Of a stretch of DNA of 64,000 nt, positions 6,445 through 15,369 are shown in pieces (within the stretch, counting starts at the first letter, position 1; each line of letters opens with the position of its first letter). The translations under genes were made by a program, and so were the position numbers. Below the pieces are notes generated by a model. It was not told where the DNA came from. It was given only the letters and a program-made list of their open reading frames with translations, and made no database searches. The DNA comes from Saccharibacter sp. EH611 (GTDB lineage: Bacteria > Pseudomonadota > Alphaproteobacteria > Acetobacterales > Acetobacteraceae), in contig NZ_WVHP01000025.1 of the NCBI RefSeq assembly GCF_009834765.1, positions 186,001 through 250,000 of the forward strand, in the 5' to 3' direction.

Positions 6445-8982
6445 TTAGTACAGCCCTCCTACGCCAATGTCACCACCTTCGCCACCATTCTTTGGTGGGG
6501 GCGTGTTAGGCGTGCTCTGTGAGCTGTCAGATGGGTTTGCTGAAGGAGGAGGCAGCGGTGTGTTCCCGTCCGGTGCGGGTGTACTGCCGGGCATGTCATT
6601 TTCAGAGTCGGGCAGCATATCCGCTCCCGTATCCGCCGCGGTAAGAGCTTGCGTGCCAGAGCCAAAGCCGTGCAGGGGCACAGAGGCACCGGGGATCTGC
6701 CCCGGTTTGAACGCATCGATAGCAGGAATACGACCTGTGTCGTAATGGGCCAAGGTCATCCCCTCAGGGGTAGGGAAGTCGAGACGTGGGCGGGTGGCGA
6801 ACACCGCTTTCATGATCTCATTCCAGATCGGCCCGGCAATATGGCCGCCCGTTTCGTTTTTCCCCAAGGATTGCGGCGTGTCATATCCGATCCACACAAC
6901 GGTGACGACATCGGGGGAGAAACCAGCAAACCACGCATCGCGGTAATCTTGGCTGGTGCCTGTTTTCCCAGCAATGGGGCGATCAATGCCGATCCCTGCG
7001 CGGATGCCGGTACCATGCTGGATGACATCACGCATCATGACTTGCATCTGATAAGCACTTTGCGGGTTGGCCAACACAGGGCGTGTGTCATGAAGGACGG
7101 GTGTTCCTGTATCGGTGCTGAGCATTTTAGCGGGGTCTTGCGCGCGCCAGATGACCTGCCCGTCTGGGTTTTGGATATAGTCGATCACGCTTGGGTTGAC
7201 GACATGCCCCCCATTCGCAATGGCAGCATAAGCACCGGCTTCACGCAGCACGGTTGTTTCTACAGCGCCAAGAGCGGAGGGGAGGTAAGGCGGCATTTTA
7301 TCGACAAGGCCGGAGCGCACGGCGATATCACCGACTGCATCCATCCCCAGATGGGCGGCAACGCGGATCGTGACGAGGTTGCGGCTTTCGCGCAAAGCAT
7401 CATGCAGCGTTGTGGGGCCCCAATTATCATGTTCGTAATTTTGCGGGTGCCAGTCACCGAAGGAAATAGGCGAATCGTCAAAGGTCTCTGACGGTGAAAT
7501 ATCGCGTTCCATCGCGGCGAGATAGACGAGCGGCTTAAAGGACGAGCCCGGTTGGCGTTGGGCCTGTGTCACGCGGTTAAACCAGCTTTGTTTGAACGAC
7601 CAACCACCGACCATGGCCAAGATACGGCCTGTATGGACATCCATCGTGACGGTTGCGCCCTGCACACGGGGGACTTGCTGCAAGGCGGCGCTGTCATGAT
7701 CGCTTTGCGGTTCAACCATCACCACATCACCGGTGGTGAGGGGATGACGACGGCGGGCCCAGCTCAGGTCTTCTTTACGCAGCGTGGCGTGGTGGGGTTG
7801 TTTATTTTCCAGCCAACTGACCTCTCCTGTTGGGGAGAGAACGACAGCGAGACGCCATGAGGTGAGCATCCCCAAAGGCGCTTTCATTTTAGCCAAATCG
7901 TCTTCCCACTGAAGTGAGTCGATGAGATGGCCAACGGGGCCGCGCCAGCCTTCATGAGAGCGGTCATATTGCATCAGCCCATTGCGCAGAACGCGTGTGC
8001 TGACCTGCTGAAGGTGCGGGTCTAGGCTGGTATGGACATCTAAGCCACCCTCAGCGGTTTGGTCCTCTCCATAACGGGCGATGAGTTGGCGGCGGACTTC
8101 GGTCGCGAACCATTCAGAGTTGGGAAGTGGGCCTAAACGGCGGCGCGTTTGGGGCACCAAAGGTTCTTGCTTGGCCTCTTCAGCTTCTTGAGCAGAGATA
8201 ATATGAATATCGCTCATCCGATCCAGCACCCAGTTACGCCGCCAGAGAGCGGTTTTGGGGTGGAGGAACGGGTTATAATTGCTGGGGGATTTAGGGAGCG
8301 TGCCCAGCATCGCGGCTTCGGCATCGCTGAGCTGATCGAGCGATTTATTGAAATAGGTCTGTGCGGCGGCTTCGACTCCGTAAGCCCCGTTACCGAGATA
8401 AATGCCGTTGAGGTAAATTTCGAGAATACGGTCTTTTGGAAGAGCTTGTTCCATCCGCATGGCCAGCAGGGCCTCGCGGGCTTTGCGGGTAATGCTCAAC
8501 ACATTATTGTTCAGCAGCATCACCTTAGCGACTTGCTGGGTAATGGTGGAGGCCCCTAAAGGGCGCTTGCCGTGGCGGGCGACGAGGTCGGTTAAACCTG
8601 CGCGTGCAATAGCGAAATAATCTACCCCGCCATGGCTGTAGAAATTTTGATCTTCCGCCGCAATAAAGGCGTTCCGCACCCGTGGAGGGATGGCGCTAAT
8701 GGGCACGTAAATGCGCCGCTCATGAGAAAGTTCGGCCATCAGCGTGTCATCGGCAGTATAAAGGCGACTGACCACGGGGGGATGATACTGCTTCAACGCG
8801 TCCACACTGGGGAGGTCTGAGCTGATATGGAGGTAGAACCCATAAGCAGCAATCAGCGCTCCGCCAAAGCCCATCACGGCTAAGGCTGAAACGGTCGCAA
8901 GGAAAACACGCACACGGCGAAAGCGTGGTGTGCGGATCGGCGAGGCGGAGCCATCAGGGCGGAGAGAGGAACGCGTCATCAT
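6445..8982 (-). CDS. mrcA: Penicillin-binding protein 1A (bifunctional peptidoglycan synthase)
   Basis: 845 residues. It polymerises lipid II into glycan strands and cross-links them in the periplasm. The N-terminal membrane anchor is at about residues 27-50. The glycosyltransferase-51 domain carries the EDQ motif (110-112) and GASTITQQ (143-150). The transpeptidase domain carries SSFK (480-483, active-site Ser480), SRN (533-535) and KTG (673-675), so both activities look intact. The C-terminal tail is Pro/Ser/Gly-rich and low in complexity (about residues 770-845). The order PBP1A then prfB is common in alphaproteobacteria. It is divergent from rph. Confidence 0.95.
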   Translation of the reverse strand: MMTRSSLRPDGSASPIRTPRFRRVRVFLATVSALAVMGFGGALIAAYGFYLHISSDLPSVDALKQYHPPVVSRLYTADDTLMAELSHERRIYVPISAIPPRVRNAFIAAEDQNFYSHGGVDYFAIARAGLTDLVARHGKRPLGASTITQQVAKVMLLNNNVLSITRKAREALLAMRMEQALPKDRILEIYLNGIYLGNGAYGVEAAAQTYFNKSLDQLSDAEAAMLGTLPKSPSNYNPFLHPKTALWRRNWVLDRMSDIHIISAQEAEEAKQEPLVPQTRRRLGPLPNSEWFATEVRRQLIARYGEDQTAEGGLDVHTSLDPHLQQVSTRVLRNGLMQYDRSHEGWRGPVGHLIDSLQWEDDLAKMKAPLGMLTSWRLAVVLSPTGEVSWLENKQPHHATLRKEDLSWARRRHPLTTGDVVMVEPQSDHDSAALQQVPRVQGATVTMDVHTGRILAMVGGWSFKQSWFNRVTQAQRQPGSSFKPLVYLAAMERDISPSETFDDSPISFGDWHPQNYEHDNWGPTTLHDALRESRNLVTIRVAAHLGMDAVGDIAVRSGLVDKMPPYLPSALGAVETTVLREAGAYAAIANGGHVVNPSVIDYIQNPDGQVIWRAQDPAKMLSTDTGTPVLHDTRPVLANPQSAYQMQVMMRDVIQHGTGIRAGIGIDRPIAGKTGTSQDYRDAWFAGFSPDVVTVVWIGYDTPQSLGKNETGGHIAGPIWNEIMKAVFATRPRLDFPTPEGMTLAHYDTGRIPAIDAFKPGQIPGASVPLHGFGSGTQALTAADTGADMLPDSENDMPGSTPAPDGNTPLPPPSANPSDSSQSTPNTPPPKNGGEGGDIGVGGLY

Positions 8983-9150
8983 GATATGTTCATAACACGG
9001 GCTTTATAAAGACGGGAAGCGGTCTTGCACGCGTGGCATGCGGGACGCCCTTTAAGGGCATTTCCTTAGAAAAACCGCGCCCTCTATGAGGAGGGATGGG
9101 GCTGTGATACTGTCATGGAAAGATTAAACTTTCCTAAGGATGCCTCCATT

Positions 9151-9858
9151 ATGTCTCAACGCCCTTCCGGTCGTGCCGTTGATGAACTTCGCTCACTCTC
9201 TATTGAGCCGGGCTTTTCTCACCATGCAGAAGGGTCGGTTCTGATCCGTGCTGGCGGGACGGAGGTGCTGTGCACAGCGTCGGTCGAAACGCGCGTACCG
9301 CCATTTTTGCGCGGGAAAGGCCAAGGTTGGGTCACGGCGGAATATGGGATGCTCCCTCGCGCTACGCATACGCGCGGTTTGCGTGAAGCCGCCAAGGGCA
9401 AGCAGTCTGGTCGTACGCAAGAAATTCAGCGCCTGATCGGTCGCTCCTTGCGTGCCTGTGTAGATCTTAAAGCGCTGGGTGAATGTTCCATCACGTTGGA
9501 TTGTGACGTGCTGAATGCGGATGGTGGCACACGGTGTGCATCCATCACGGGGGCATGGGTTGCGTTGGCTCAGGCGCTTAAAAGCATGGGCCGTTCGTCA
9601 GCATTGACAGGCCAAGTAGCGGCCGTGTCCTGCGGGCTGACCAAAGCCGGAGCGGTGCTCGACCTTGATTATGATGAGGACAGCACAGCCCAGGCGGATA
9701 CAAACTTCATCCTGACCGCTGATGGCGGCATTGTTGAAGTGCAAGGCACGGCAGAAGACAAGCCTTTCCGCCCAGAAGAATTTATGGAGCTTTTCTCTCT
9801 TGCGCAGAAGGGCACTAAAGAGCTTTTTGACGCACAGCGTAAAGTGCTGGAAGGCTGA
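9151..9858 (+). CDS. rph: Ribonuclease PH
   Basis: 235 residues. It is a phosphorolytic 3'-5' exoribonuclease that trims tRNA 3' ends. Start ATG 9151 is preferred over ATG 9115: it gives [14 protein letters not shown], the usual RNase PH N-terminus, and AAGGA lies 10 bases upstream. Visible family features include the phosphate-binding region [20 protein letters not shown] and the segment [20 protein letters not shown]. It is 5 bases upstream of rdgB, a gene pair common in proteobacteria. Confidence 0.95.
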   Translation: MSQRPSGRAVDELRSLSIEPGFSHHAEGSVLIRAGGTEVLCTASVETRVPPFLRGKGQGWVTAEYGMLPRATHTRGLREAAKGKQSGRTQEIQRLIGRSLRACVDLKALGECSITLDCDVLNADGGTRCASITGAWVALAQALKSMGRSSALTGQVAAVSCGLTKAGAVLDLDYDEDSTAQADTNFILTADGGIVEVQGTAEDKPFRPEEFMELFSLAQKGTKELFDAQRKVLEG

Positions 9859-9863
9859 GAGTC

Positions 9864-10487
9864 ATGAGCGGCGAAGACACAACCCGCCGCCTCGCTCATG
9901 GGGCGGAGATTGTTTTAGCAAGCCATAATGCAGGGAAGTTGCGCGAGTTTGCGCTTCTTCTTGGCACGAGTGGCATCACGGTGCGCTCGGCTGCTGAGCT
10001 AAACCTGCCAGAACCTGTTGAAGATGCTGATAGCTTTGAGGGCAATGCGCTGATTAAAGCGCGCGCCGCTGCGACCGCGACGGGGCTGCCGGCTTTGGCT
10101 GATGATTCAGGCTTCTGTGTTGCCGCGCTTGATAATCGTCCGGGTGTGTATTCTGCCCGCTGGGCGGGGCCTGAACGGGACATGACGGTCGCGATGGGCC
10201 GTGTTGAGCGCGAGCTCGCTGAAGCGGGCTCTGACGATACGCGGGCGGCTTTTGTCGTGGTGCTGTGTCTGGCATGGCCAGATGGTACCTACCGTATGGT
10301 TCATGGACGTTGCGACGGCACGGTAAGCTTTCCAGCACGAGGCGAGCACGGCCATGGCTATGACCCGATCTTCATCCCCAAGGGAGAAACCCGTACCTTT
10401 GCCCAGATGAGCGAGACAGAGAAAAATCGTTTCAGCCATCGTGGACAGGCGATGGAGCGCTTTTTAGCCGACTGCGTTGAGCGCTAG
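9864..10487 (+). CDS. rdgB: dITP/XTP pyrophosphatase (RdgB/HAM1 family)
   Basis: 207 residues. It hydrolyses non-canonical purine nucleotides (dITP, XTP) to monophosphates and keeps them out of DNA. Family motifs: N-terminal IVLASHNAGKLREF (substrate loop), FEGNALIKARAAA, the ADDSGFCVAALD segment, GVYSARWAG, and near the C-terminus GHGYDPIFIP and SHRGQAMERF. It is cotranscribed with rph. Its TAG stop is embedded in a CTAG palindrome that also supplies the TAG stop of the convergent gene at 10484-10825, so the two coding regions overlap by 3 bases. Confidence 0.95.
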   Translation: MSGEDTTRRLAHGAEIVLASHNAGKLREFALLLGTSGITVRSAAELNLPEPVEDADSFEGNALIKARAAATATGLPALADDSGFCVAALDNRPGVYSARWAGPERDMTVAMGRVERELAEAGSDDTRAAFVVVLCLAWPDGTYRMVHGRCDGTVSFPARGEHGHGYDPIFIPKGETRTFAQMSETEKNRFSHRGQAMERFLADCVER

Positions 10488-10825
10488 TTCGTGCCGGGGA
10501 ATGAAGCGACCCTTTGAACCTTGAGGTCCGGGAAAGCGTCGACATACTGGATTTTAAGATCGGGGAAGCTGTCTACGAGTTGAAATTGCCCGCAACTGTC
10601 GGGGAAGTTTTCCACGGTTTGTACTTTGAGATCTGGGAACGCGTCGACTTTTTGCAGCTTGATATCAGGAAAGCTGTCGACAATTTGCACACGTCCATGC
10701 AGCGGGATGCCATTATAGCTGCATGAGGCCTTGTCGAACCCCTTAGGGCTATCAGCCCATGCAGAGGGGGCTAATGATAAGATGAGGCCGCACAGGCACG
10801 TTAAAAAGAAGCGTTGGCCTGTCAT
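10484..10825 (-). CDS. Secreted 11-residue-repeat protein, probable 7(1) septoil-knot type
   Basis: 113 residues with a signal peptide (cleavage near AWA-DSP, residue 25). After a short CSYNGIPLHGRV segment the whole mature protein is built of an approximately 11-residue unit, V-D-x-F-P-D-x-K-x-Q-x: VDSFPDIKLQK, VDAFPDLKVQT, VENFPDSCGQFQL, VDSFPDLKIQY, VDAFPDLKVQR, VASFPGTN. Two cysteines (CSYNG and DSCGQ) could form a disulfide. The repeat and the flanking CSYNG segment match my recollection of the small exported proteins annotated as 7(1) septoil knot domain; that assignment is from memory and needs a profile search. Function is unknown. Confidence 0.8.
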   Translation of the reverse strand: MTGQRFFLTCLCGLILSLAPSAWADSPKGFDKASCSYNGIPLHGRVQIVDSFPDIKLQKVDAFPDLKVQTVENFPDSCGQFQLVDSFPDLKIQYVDAFPDLKVQRVASFPGTN

Positions 10826-10971
10826 GAGAGAAGAGTCCCTTCATAGAGGATAGCGTCATGACATTTTCGACATTGATGAGCCCATGAAGATATGGGCCCT
10901 ATTGATGGAAAGAAGGCAATGTTCTTTGTCTTCTCGTGCGATCCTGTCAGTCAAAAAGGTCGAGCACTTCC

Positions 10972-11562
10972 TTACGCAGTGACAGCCTTTTCAAATTCTT
11001 GGACAGAAAAGATTGCGCCGGATTTGGGCAGGAGTGTCTCGGTCAGAAAGCGGTGCGCCTCAGCGTCACTATCTGCGCAGGCATCGTGCAGAACCATGGG
11101 GCTATAGTCCAAATCGAAAGCGCTATTAAAGGTTGAGAGCACCACATGAGAGGTGGCAACACCGGCTAGAATGACCTGTTCGATGCCTTGAGCACGCAGG
11201 ATCATATCTAGGTCTGTCCCGGTAAACGCACTGACGCGATGTTTACGGATGACCGGTTCATCATCACGCGGTGTGAGGGCGGAGTGGATACGGACGGCGT
11301 CGCTGTTGGCAGGGGCGAGGTTATTATCGCGAATGGTTGAAAAAAGCGCATTGCGTGAGCTCACCTCAGGATAGCCAGCGCGGAAAGAGACAGTGACGTA
11401 AATGACAGGAAGCCCTGCTTGCCGTGCTGTGCTGAGGGCCTGTTCTGCTTTCTGGGTGACGTGTTTTGCTGCTTCGGGGGAGATGAAGTTGTCCAAGATA
11501 AAATTCTGGAAATCCATCAAGAGCAAAGCAGTTTTCTGAGGAGAGAAAGAAAGCTGTGTCAT
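10972..11562 (-). CDS. Isochorismatase-fold hydrolase lacking the catalytic cysteine
   Basis: 196 residues from ATG 11562, with AGGA 9 bases upstream. The fold is recognisable from TALLLMDFQNFI (Asp17), the Lys in IRKHRVSAF (Lys107) and GVATSHVVLST. In cysteine hydrolases of this superfamily the last motif is G-x-x-T-x-x-C; here the cysteine position is Val140, so classical nucleophilic hydrolysis looks impossible. A subfamily with GxATSxVVLST and a following DLDY..V..DAC.D motif exists in many bacteria and is poorly characterised. It lies 25 bases downstream of the MFS gene, with which it is probably cotranscribed, and both may be regulated by the divergent GntR protein. Confidence 0.85.
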   Translation of the reverse strand: MTQLSFSPQKTALLLMDFQNFILDNFISPEAAKHVTQKAEQALSTARQAGLPVIYVTVSFRAGYPEVSSRNALFSTIRDNNLAPANSDAVRIHSALTPRDDEPVIRKHRVSAFTGTDLDMILRAQGIEQVILAGVATSHVVLSTFNSAFDLDYSPMVLHDACADSDAEAHRFLTETLLPKSGAIFSVQEFEKAVTA

Positions 11563-11587
11563 AATCCGTTGTCCTAAGATGAGTGCA

Positions 11588-12808
11588 CTAAGAGTGGTGA
11601 GAGCGGGAACGGTGCTGACTAAGACACCAATTCCCGAAAGCTGATACAAGTAAAAGAACACTTGTGATCAGGAAAACAGAGCGCATGCTGACATGGCCAC
11701 CCATAAAACCACCTAATAAAGGGCCGATCACTTGCCCGGCATATTGGGCTGAAATGGTATAGCCTAGAACGGTTCCAACAGCATGGTTGGGCACATTATG
11801 GCGCACGACAGCGATAATGCAGGGAATGAGTCCGCCTAAAGCGATCCCCATGAGGAAGCGCAGCGCAATGAGTTGCCACCCGGAGGTGACGAAGGCCTGT
11901 GGGATGAGCAGCAGCCCTGCTACCGCGAGTGAGCCGATGACGACTCTGTTGGCGCCGATTTTATCAGCTAAGTGCCCCAGCCAAGATGCCGATAGAATAC
12001 TCCCCAAGGCAGCAGCAGACATCACGAGCCCCGCAATGAATGTGACGGAGGAGGCCGGGGCAAATGTGCGTATATAAAGCGTAATAATAGGCTCGATAGA
12101 CATATTCGCCATCATGAGCAGCATTCCGGTGCTGAGCATGACAATCACAAGGGTTTTATTGGGGATTTCAGACCATTTTTTCTTCGATGTTGGCGCTTTC
12201 TTCTGGGTGACTGGTGTTTCTTGCACCAAAAGCACTGTCACAAGAAAGGTGACGAAGATCAGAAGACTTGCGCCAACGAAGGTCATACGAATGCCAATAA
12301 GGTGCGGGAAAAGCCCACCCACTAAAGGCCCTGCAAGATTGCCCGCCATAACGCCGGAGGAGAGGAGCCCAAGGGCCCAAGCCGACCGTTCTTTAGGCGC
12401 TTGGGCGGCAATCATAATCGTCGCCCCGGATGAGTAACCAGCGGCTAATCCAGCCAGAAAGCGTAAGGCGATAAGCTGCCAGACTGTTGTGACACATCCC
12501 ATAAGACCCATGGTAAGGGTCATACCGAGGCTGGCTCGTAAGAGCATGGGTTTCCGCCCGTATCGGTCTCCTAAATGCCCCCAAAAAGGAGCGATGATCC
12601 CTGCCGTGAAAAAGGTGGCCCCGTAAGCGACGCCGGACCATTGCGCGATGGTTGTTTTGCCTACAGCTCCGAGCTGCTGCACATAGAGGGGCAAAAAGGG
12701 CAGGATCACGGTCATCGCTAAAAAGGTTGTGAACGAGCCAAATAGGCACACGAGGAGATTACGGTGCCAGTAAGATGGGGCTTGGTCATTTACGGAGTGA
12801 AGGGGCAT
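11588..12808 (-). CDS. MFS efflux transporter (MdtG/multidrug type)
   Basis: 406 residues with about 12 hydrophobic helices. The loop 2-3 signature GHLGDRYGRKPML is a classic major-facilitator motif, and a second related loop GHLADKIGANRVV appears in the C-terminal half. The motif GxxxGPxxGG (GNLAGPLVGGLF and GQVIGPLLGGFM) is typical of drug:H+ antiporters, so export of a toxic small molecule is likely. It forms an operon with the isochorismatase-like gene and is divergent from a GntR regulator across a palindromic operator. Confidence 0.9.
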   Translation of the reverse strand: MPLHSVNDQAPSYWHRNLLVCLFGSFTTFLAMTVILPFLPLYVQQLGAVGKTTIAQWSGVAYGATFFTAGIIAPFWGHLGDRYGRKPMLLRASLGMTLTMGLMGCVTTVWQLIALRFLAGLAAGYSSGATIMIAAQAPKERSAWALGLLSSGVMAGNLAGPLVGGLFPHLIGIRMTFVGASLLIFVTFLVTVLLVQETPVTQKKAPTSKKKWSEIPNKTLVIVMLSTGMLLMMANMSIEPIITLYIRTFAPASSVTFIAGLVMSAAALGSILSASWLGHLADKIGANRVVIGSLAVAGLLLIPQAFVTSGWQLIALRFLMGIALGGLIPCIIAVVRHNVPNHAVGTVLGYTISAQYAGQVIGPLLGGFMGGHVSMRSVFLITSVLLLVSAFGNWCLSQHRSRSHHS

Positions 12809-12831
12809 GATAGAACCGTAATATCAGAAGA

Positions 12832-12872
12832 GCTTTACCTTGGTATACCAAAAAGGTGTACCAAGGTAAAGC
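12832..12872. promoter_or_regulatory. Large palindromic GntR-type operator
   Basis: Two 18-base arms (12832-12849 and 12855-12872) are inverted copies with one mismatch and a 5-A spacer. Each arm holds a smaller dyad of the FadR/GntR type, TTGGTATACC and GGTGTACCAA. It sits between the start of the MFS gene and the start of the GntR gene, so it probably binds that regulator and controls both directions. Confidence 0.8.
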
Positions 12873-12905
12873 AGTGTCGTGGATGATAGGAAAAAGAGCG
12901 AAGCA

Positions 12906-13574
12906 ATGGGCAAACCAGCCACTCAAGTTCAGCATGCCGAAACAAAGTTGCGTCAGCTTATTTTGAATATGAACATTCGGCCCGGTGAACGAATGACAGA
13001 ACGTCATATTGAGGGGATGTTGGGGGTGTCGAGAACATCCGTGCGGACAGCCTTGCTGCATCTCGTCAATGAAGGGCTGGTGTCTCAACAGGGGCGGGGA
13101 TGGATTGTTTCGCCGATTGATTTGGACGAAATTTCACAATTATGCACCTATCGAAAGATTCTTGAGCTGGGTGCTATCGGTCACTGCACACCCGCTATTA
13201 TTCGCAGTGATATTGCTCAGGGCGAGCAGCTTTTAAGTGCGGCTGCCTCTATGACGGCGTATGAAGAGTGTGATCAGGCGGGGTACGATTTTCATCTGTG
13301 GATTGCGACGCTTTCGAGAAATGATTTTGTTATTCAGGGTGTTGAAAATGCGACCCTACGTTTGCGGCGTGCTCGGTGGCTTGCTGACGATCATAATCGC
13401 AATGAATGGGACGAGCATCGCGCTATTGTCGCAGCGCTGAAAGAGGCAGACCTGACGAAAGCCAGCCGTCTGACAGAAGATTTTCTTCAGAGGAAGCGTC
13501 AGAAATTGTTGGGGGTTTTACAAGAGAAGAAAAAGCTCCTCACAGAACAAGGCGCCTTATTTTTCCCTGTGTAA
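12906..13574 (+). CDS. GntR-family transcriptional regulator (FCD/FadR subfamily)
   Basis: 222 residues from ATG 12906; a GTG at 12879 in the same frame is possible. The N-terminal winged helix-turn-helix is clear (GERMTERHIEGMLGVSRTSVR), followed by an all-helical FCD ligand domain with the metal/ligand histidines suggested by FHLWIATLSRN and EHRAIVAALKEAD. FCD proteins usually repress an adjacent operon and respond to an organic acid. Here the divergent MFS/isochorismatase-fold pair and the palindrome between them are the likely targets. The ligand is not predictable. Confidence 0.9.
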   Translation: MGKPATQVQHAETKLRQLILNMNIRPGERMTERHIEGMLGVSRTSVRTALLHLVNEGLVSQQGRGWIVSPIDLDEISQLCTYRKILELGAIGHCTPAIIRSDIAQGEQLLSAAASMTAYEECDQAGYDFHLWIATLSRNDFVIQGVENATLRLRRARWLADDHNRNEWDEHRAIVAALKEADLTKASRLTEDFLQRKRQKLLGVLQEKKKLLTEQGALFFPV

Positions 13575-13598
13575 TGTTAAAAAATAGTTTGTGGGGAG

Positions 13599-14258
13599 TT
13601 ATGTAGCATTATTCCTATAATAAGACTTTGTGCTGCTCCATTCATGCTGAGCGAAGATATGCCCCTGACCGCTATAAGGGGAGTGGTCATAATGATGAGG
13701 AATAAAATAGTGACTTGGCCATATTGTGTAATCCGTGTAATGAAAAACGCGAAAGCATTAGGTTAATGTTAAAGGTCCTGTCATTTTCCATACGTGATCG
13801 GCCGTAATATGTGGGATGTTTTTAATCGTATTGATGACCTCAAGGAGAAGTGGGTTTTGGGGGGTCGCATACATGTAAGTGTTGGCAATGAGGCCTGGAC
13901 GAGCTTTTTCATTTTCCCATGAGGCGCAAAATGAGCTGTCAAAAAGCCAGTCTTCTAGGGGGCGTACGCACACGGTGTCTGCATCCACATAGAACCCCCC
14001 ACATGCGTATAAAATCTCATAACGCATAATATCGGCAATGCCGGTGAGATAGTGTGTATTTTTCTCTGTCTGGAACGTGTGGATATGAGTGTCGTTTTCC
14101 CATGAACAGTCAAGAAGATGTTGGTTTCCCCATAGGTGAACCGTCCATGACGGATTCATCTCCACCCATGTGCGCATTGCTTCACGAGGCATTTTTGTGT
14201 CATCGCCAACCCATATGAGATGGATGTGTTTATGAGGTGGAGGAGGATGGGAAGGCAT
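13599..14258 (-). pseudogene. GT32-type glycosyltransferase interrupted by an in-frame TAA
   Basis: The reading frame from ATG 14258 encodes 166 residues of a DXD sugar-transferase (family-32-like): IHLIWVGDD at the N-terminus and GIADIMRYEILYACGGFYVDAD-type core with DAD at residues 92-94. It stops at TAA 13758-13760 just after TGPLTLT. The same frame continues past the stop for another 52 codons to TAA 13599-13601, encoding DYTIWPSHYFIPHHY and HEWSSTKSYY, which is the expected C-terminal end of this family. A single substitution (for example CAA to TAA) explains the break. The short form may still be made, but it lacks the last quarter. Alternatively this is a sequencing error. Confidence 0.85.
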
Positions 14259-14317
14259 AACGACTTTCTGATTTAAAGGGAATGATTTCCTCAGGTTATC
14301 TTAATGACACCCTTGGC

Positions 14318-14351
14318 AAAAGGCCGGAAGGCTTCCACCTACCGGCCTTTT
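14318..14351 (-). terminator. Terminator downstream of gpmA
   Basis: AAAAGGCCGG (14318-14327) and CCGGCCTTTT (14342-14351) form a perfect 10-bp stem. It works on the minus strand after gpmA; T-tracts on both sides would also let it stop plus-strand transcription. Confidence 0.85.
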
Positions 14352-14380
14352 TCTTTGATCGCTTGACCGATCAGAAAGGC

Positions 14381-15133
14381 TTATTTGCCTTTGCCCTGAT
14401 TAGCCACAGCGGCTGCGCGTGCTGCGATTTCTTCAGCATCGCCCAGGTAATAGTGATTGACTGGTTTGAAGTTCTCGTCGAATTCATAGACCAGCGGTGC
14501 ACCCGTTGGGATGTTCAGGCCGATAATGTCATCATCGCTGATGCCATCAATATGCTTCACCAAAGCGCGCAGGGAATTCCCGTGAGCGGCAATGATGACC
14601 TTCTCGCCTTTTTTGAGGCGTGGCAGGATGGTCTCTTCCCAGTATGGCACAACGCGCTTGATGGTTAGAGCCAAGCTTTCCGTTGTAGGAAGCTGATCAG
14701 GCGTCAGGTTCGCATAACGTGGGTCATGCCCTGGGAAGCGTGGGTCATCACGATCCAACTCAGGAGGGGTGACCTCAAAGCCACGGCGCCATTGTTTAAC
14801 CTGATCTTCACCGTATTTTGCAGCGGTTTCAGATTTGTTCAGGCCTTGCAGTGCCCCGTAATGACGCTCATTCAAACGCCATGATTTTTCCACAGGCAGC
14901 CATGGACGATCAACCTGATCGAGAATGTTCCAAAGCGTGTGGATCGCCCGTTTCAGGACAGAGGTGTAAGCGAAGTCGAAGGTGTAGCCCTCTTTCTTCA
15001 GCAATTCACCGGCAGCTTTCGCTTCACCGCGGCCTTTTTCAGACAGCTCGGCATCATACCAACCGGTAAAGCGGTTTTCGTTGTTCCATTCACTTTCGCC
15101 GTGGCGAACCAGAACCAGCTTAGTGACAGCCAT
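14381..15133 (-). CDS. gpmA: 2,3-bisphosphoglycerate-dependent phosphoglycerate mutase
   Basis: 250 residues, the usual length of the dimeric/tetrameric bacterial enzyme. It interconverts 3- and 2-phosphoglycerate in glycolysis and gluconeogenesis. The phosphohistidine motif is [10 protein letters not shown] near the N-terminus. The second active-site region is [16 protein letters not shown] and the second catalytic histidine lies in [15 protein letters not shown]. An excellent AAGGAGG ribosome site lies 8 bases before ATG 15133. It is a single-gene unit with its own terminator. Confidence 0.97.
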   Translation of the reverse strand: MAVTKLVLVRHGESEWNNENRFTGWYDAELSEKGRGEAKAAGELLKKEGYTFDFAYTSVLKRAIHTLWNILDQVDRPWLPVEKSWRLNERHYGALQGLNKSETAAKYGEDQVKQWRRGFEVTPPELDRDDPRFPGHDPRYANLTPDQLPTTESLALTIKRVVPYWEETILPRLKKGEKVIIAAHGNSLRALVKHIDGISDDDIIGLNIPTGAPLVYEFDENFKPVNHYYLGDAEEIAARAAAVANQGKGK

Positions 15134-15308
15134 GGGCTACCTCCTTACTACACCGTTATAGGCCCCATCGCGTGATGGGTACCTGCGTGCGCCCTTCAAC
15201 GGATGAAGCAGCGCGTTGACACTGGCTATCGTAATCCAAAAATCGACAATGTGTAAGACATGTCTGTTATGCGCTAAATCGTAACAATCAGGAGATATTT
15301 CTCTGATG

Positions 15309-15328
15309 AATGGGAGTTTTCTCCCATT
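15309..15328. other. Small hairpin past the end of the first TBDR gene
   Basis: AATGGGAG (15309-15316), TTTT, CTCCCATT (15321-15328): an 8-bp perfect stem 40 bases past the TBDR stop. There is no T-run on the minus strand, so terminator function is uncertain. Confidence 0.4.
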
Positions 15329-15369
15329 GGTGAGTTCTCTCCTCTGATACAGGATAAAGGCAGTCTTTT

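Noticed and set aside
6445-6700. Low-complexity Pro/Ser/Gly tail of PBP1A as a frameshift artefact
   Set aside because: The frame is continuous with the transpeptidase domain, and such tails are common in PBP1A of acetic acid bacteria.
6649-7491. 280-codon frame opposite PBP1A
   Set aside because: It is the antisense of a clearly coding transpeptidase domain; long antisense frames are expected at this G+C.
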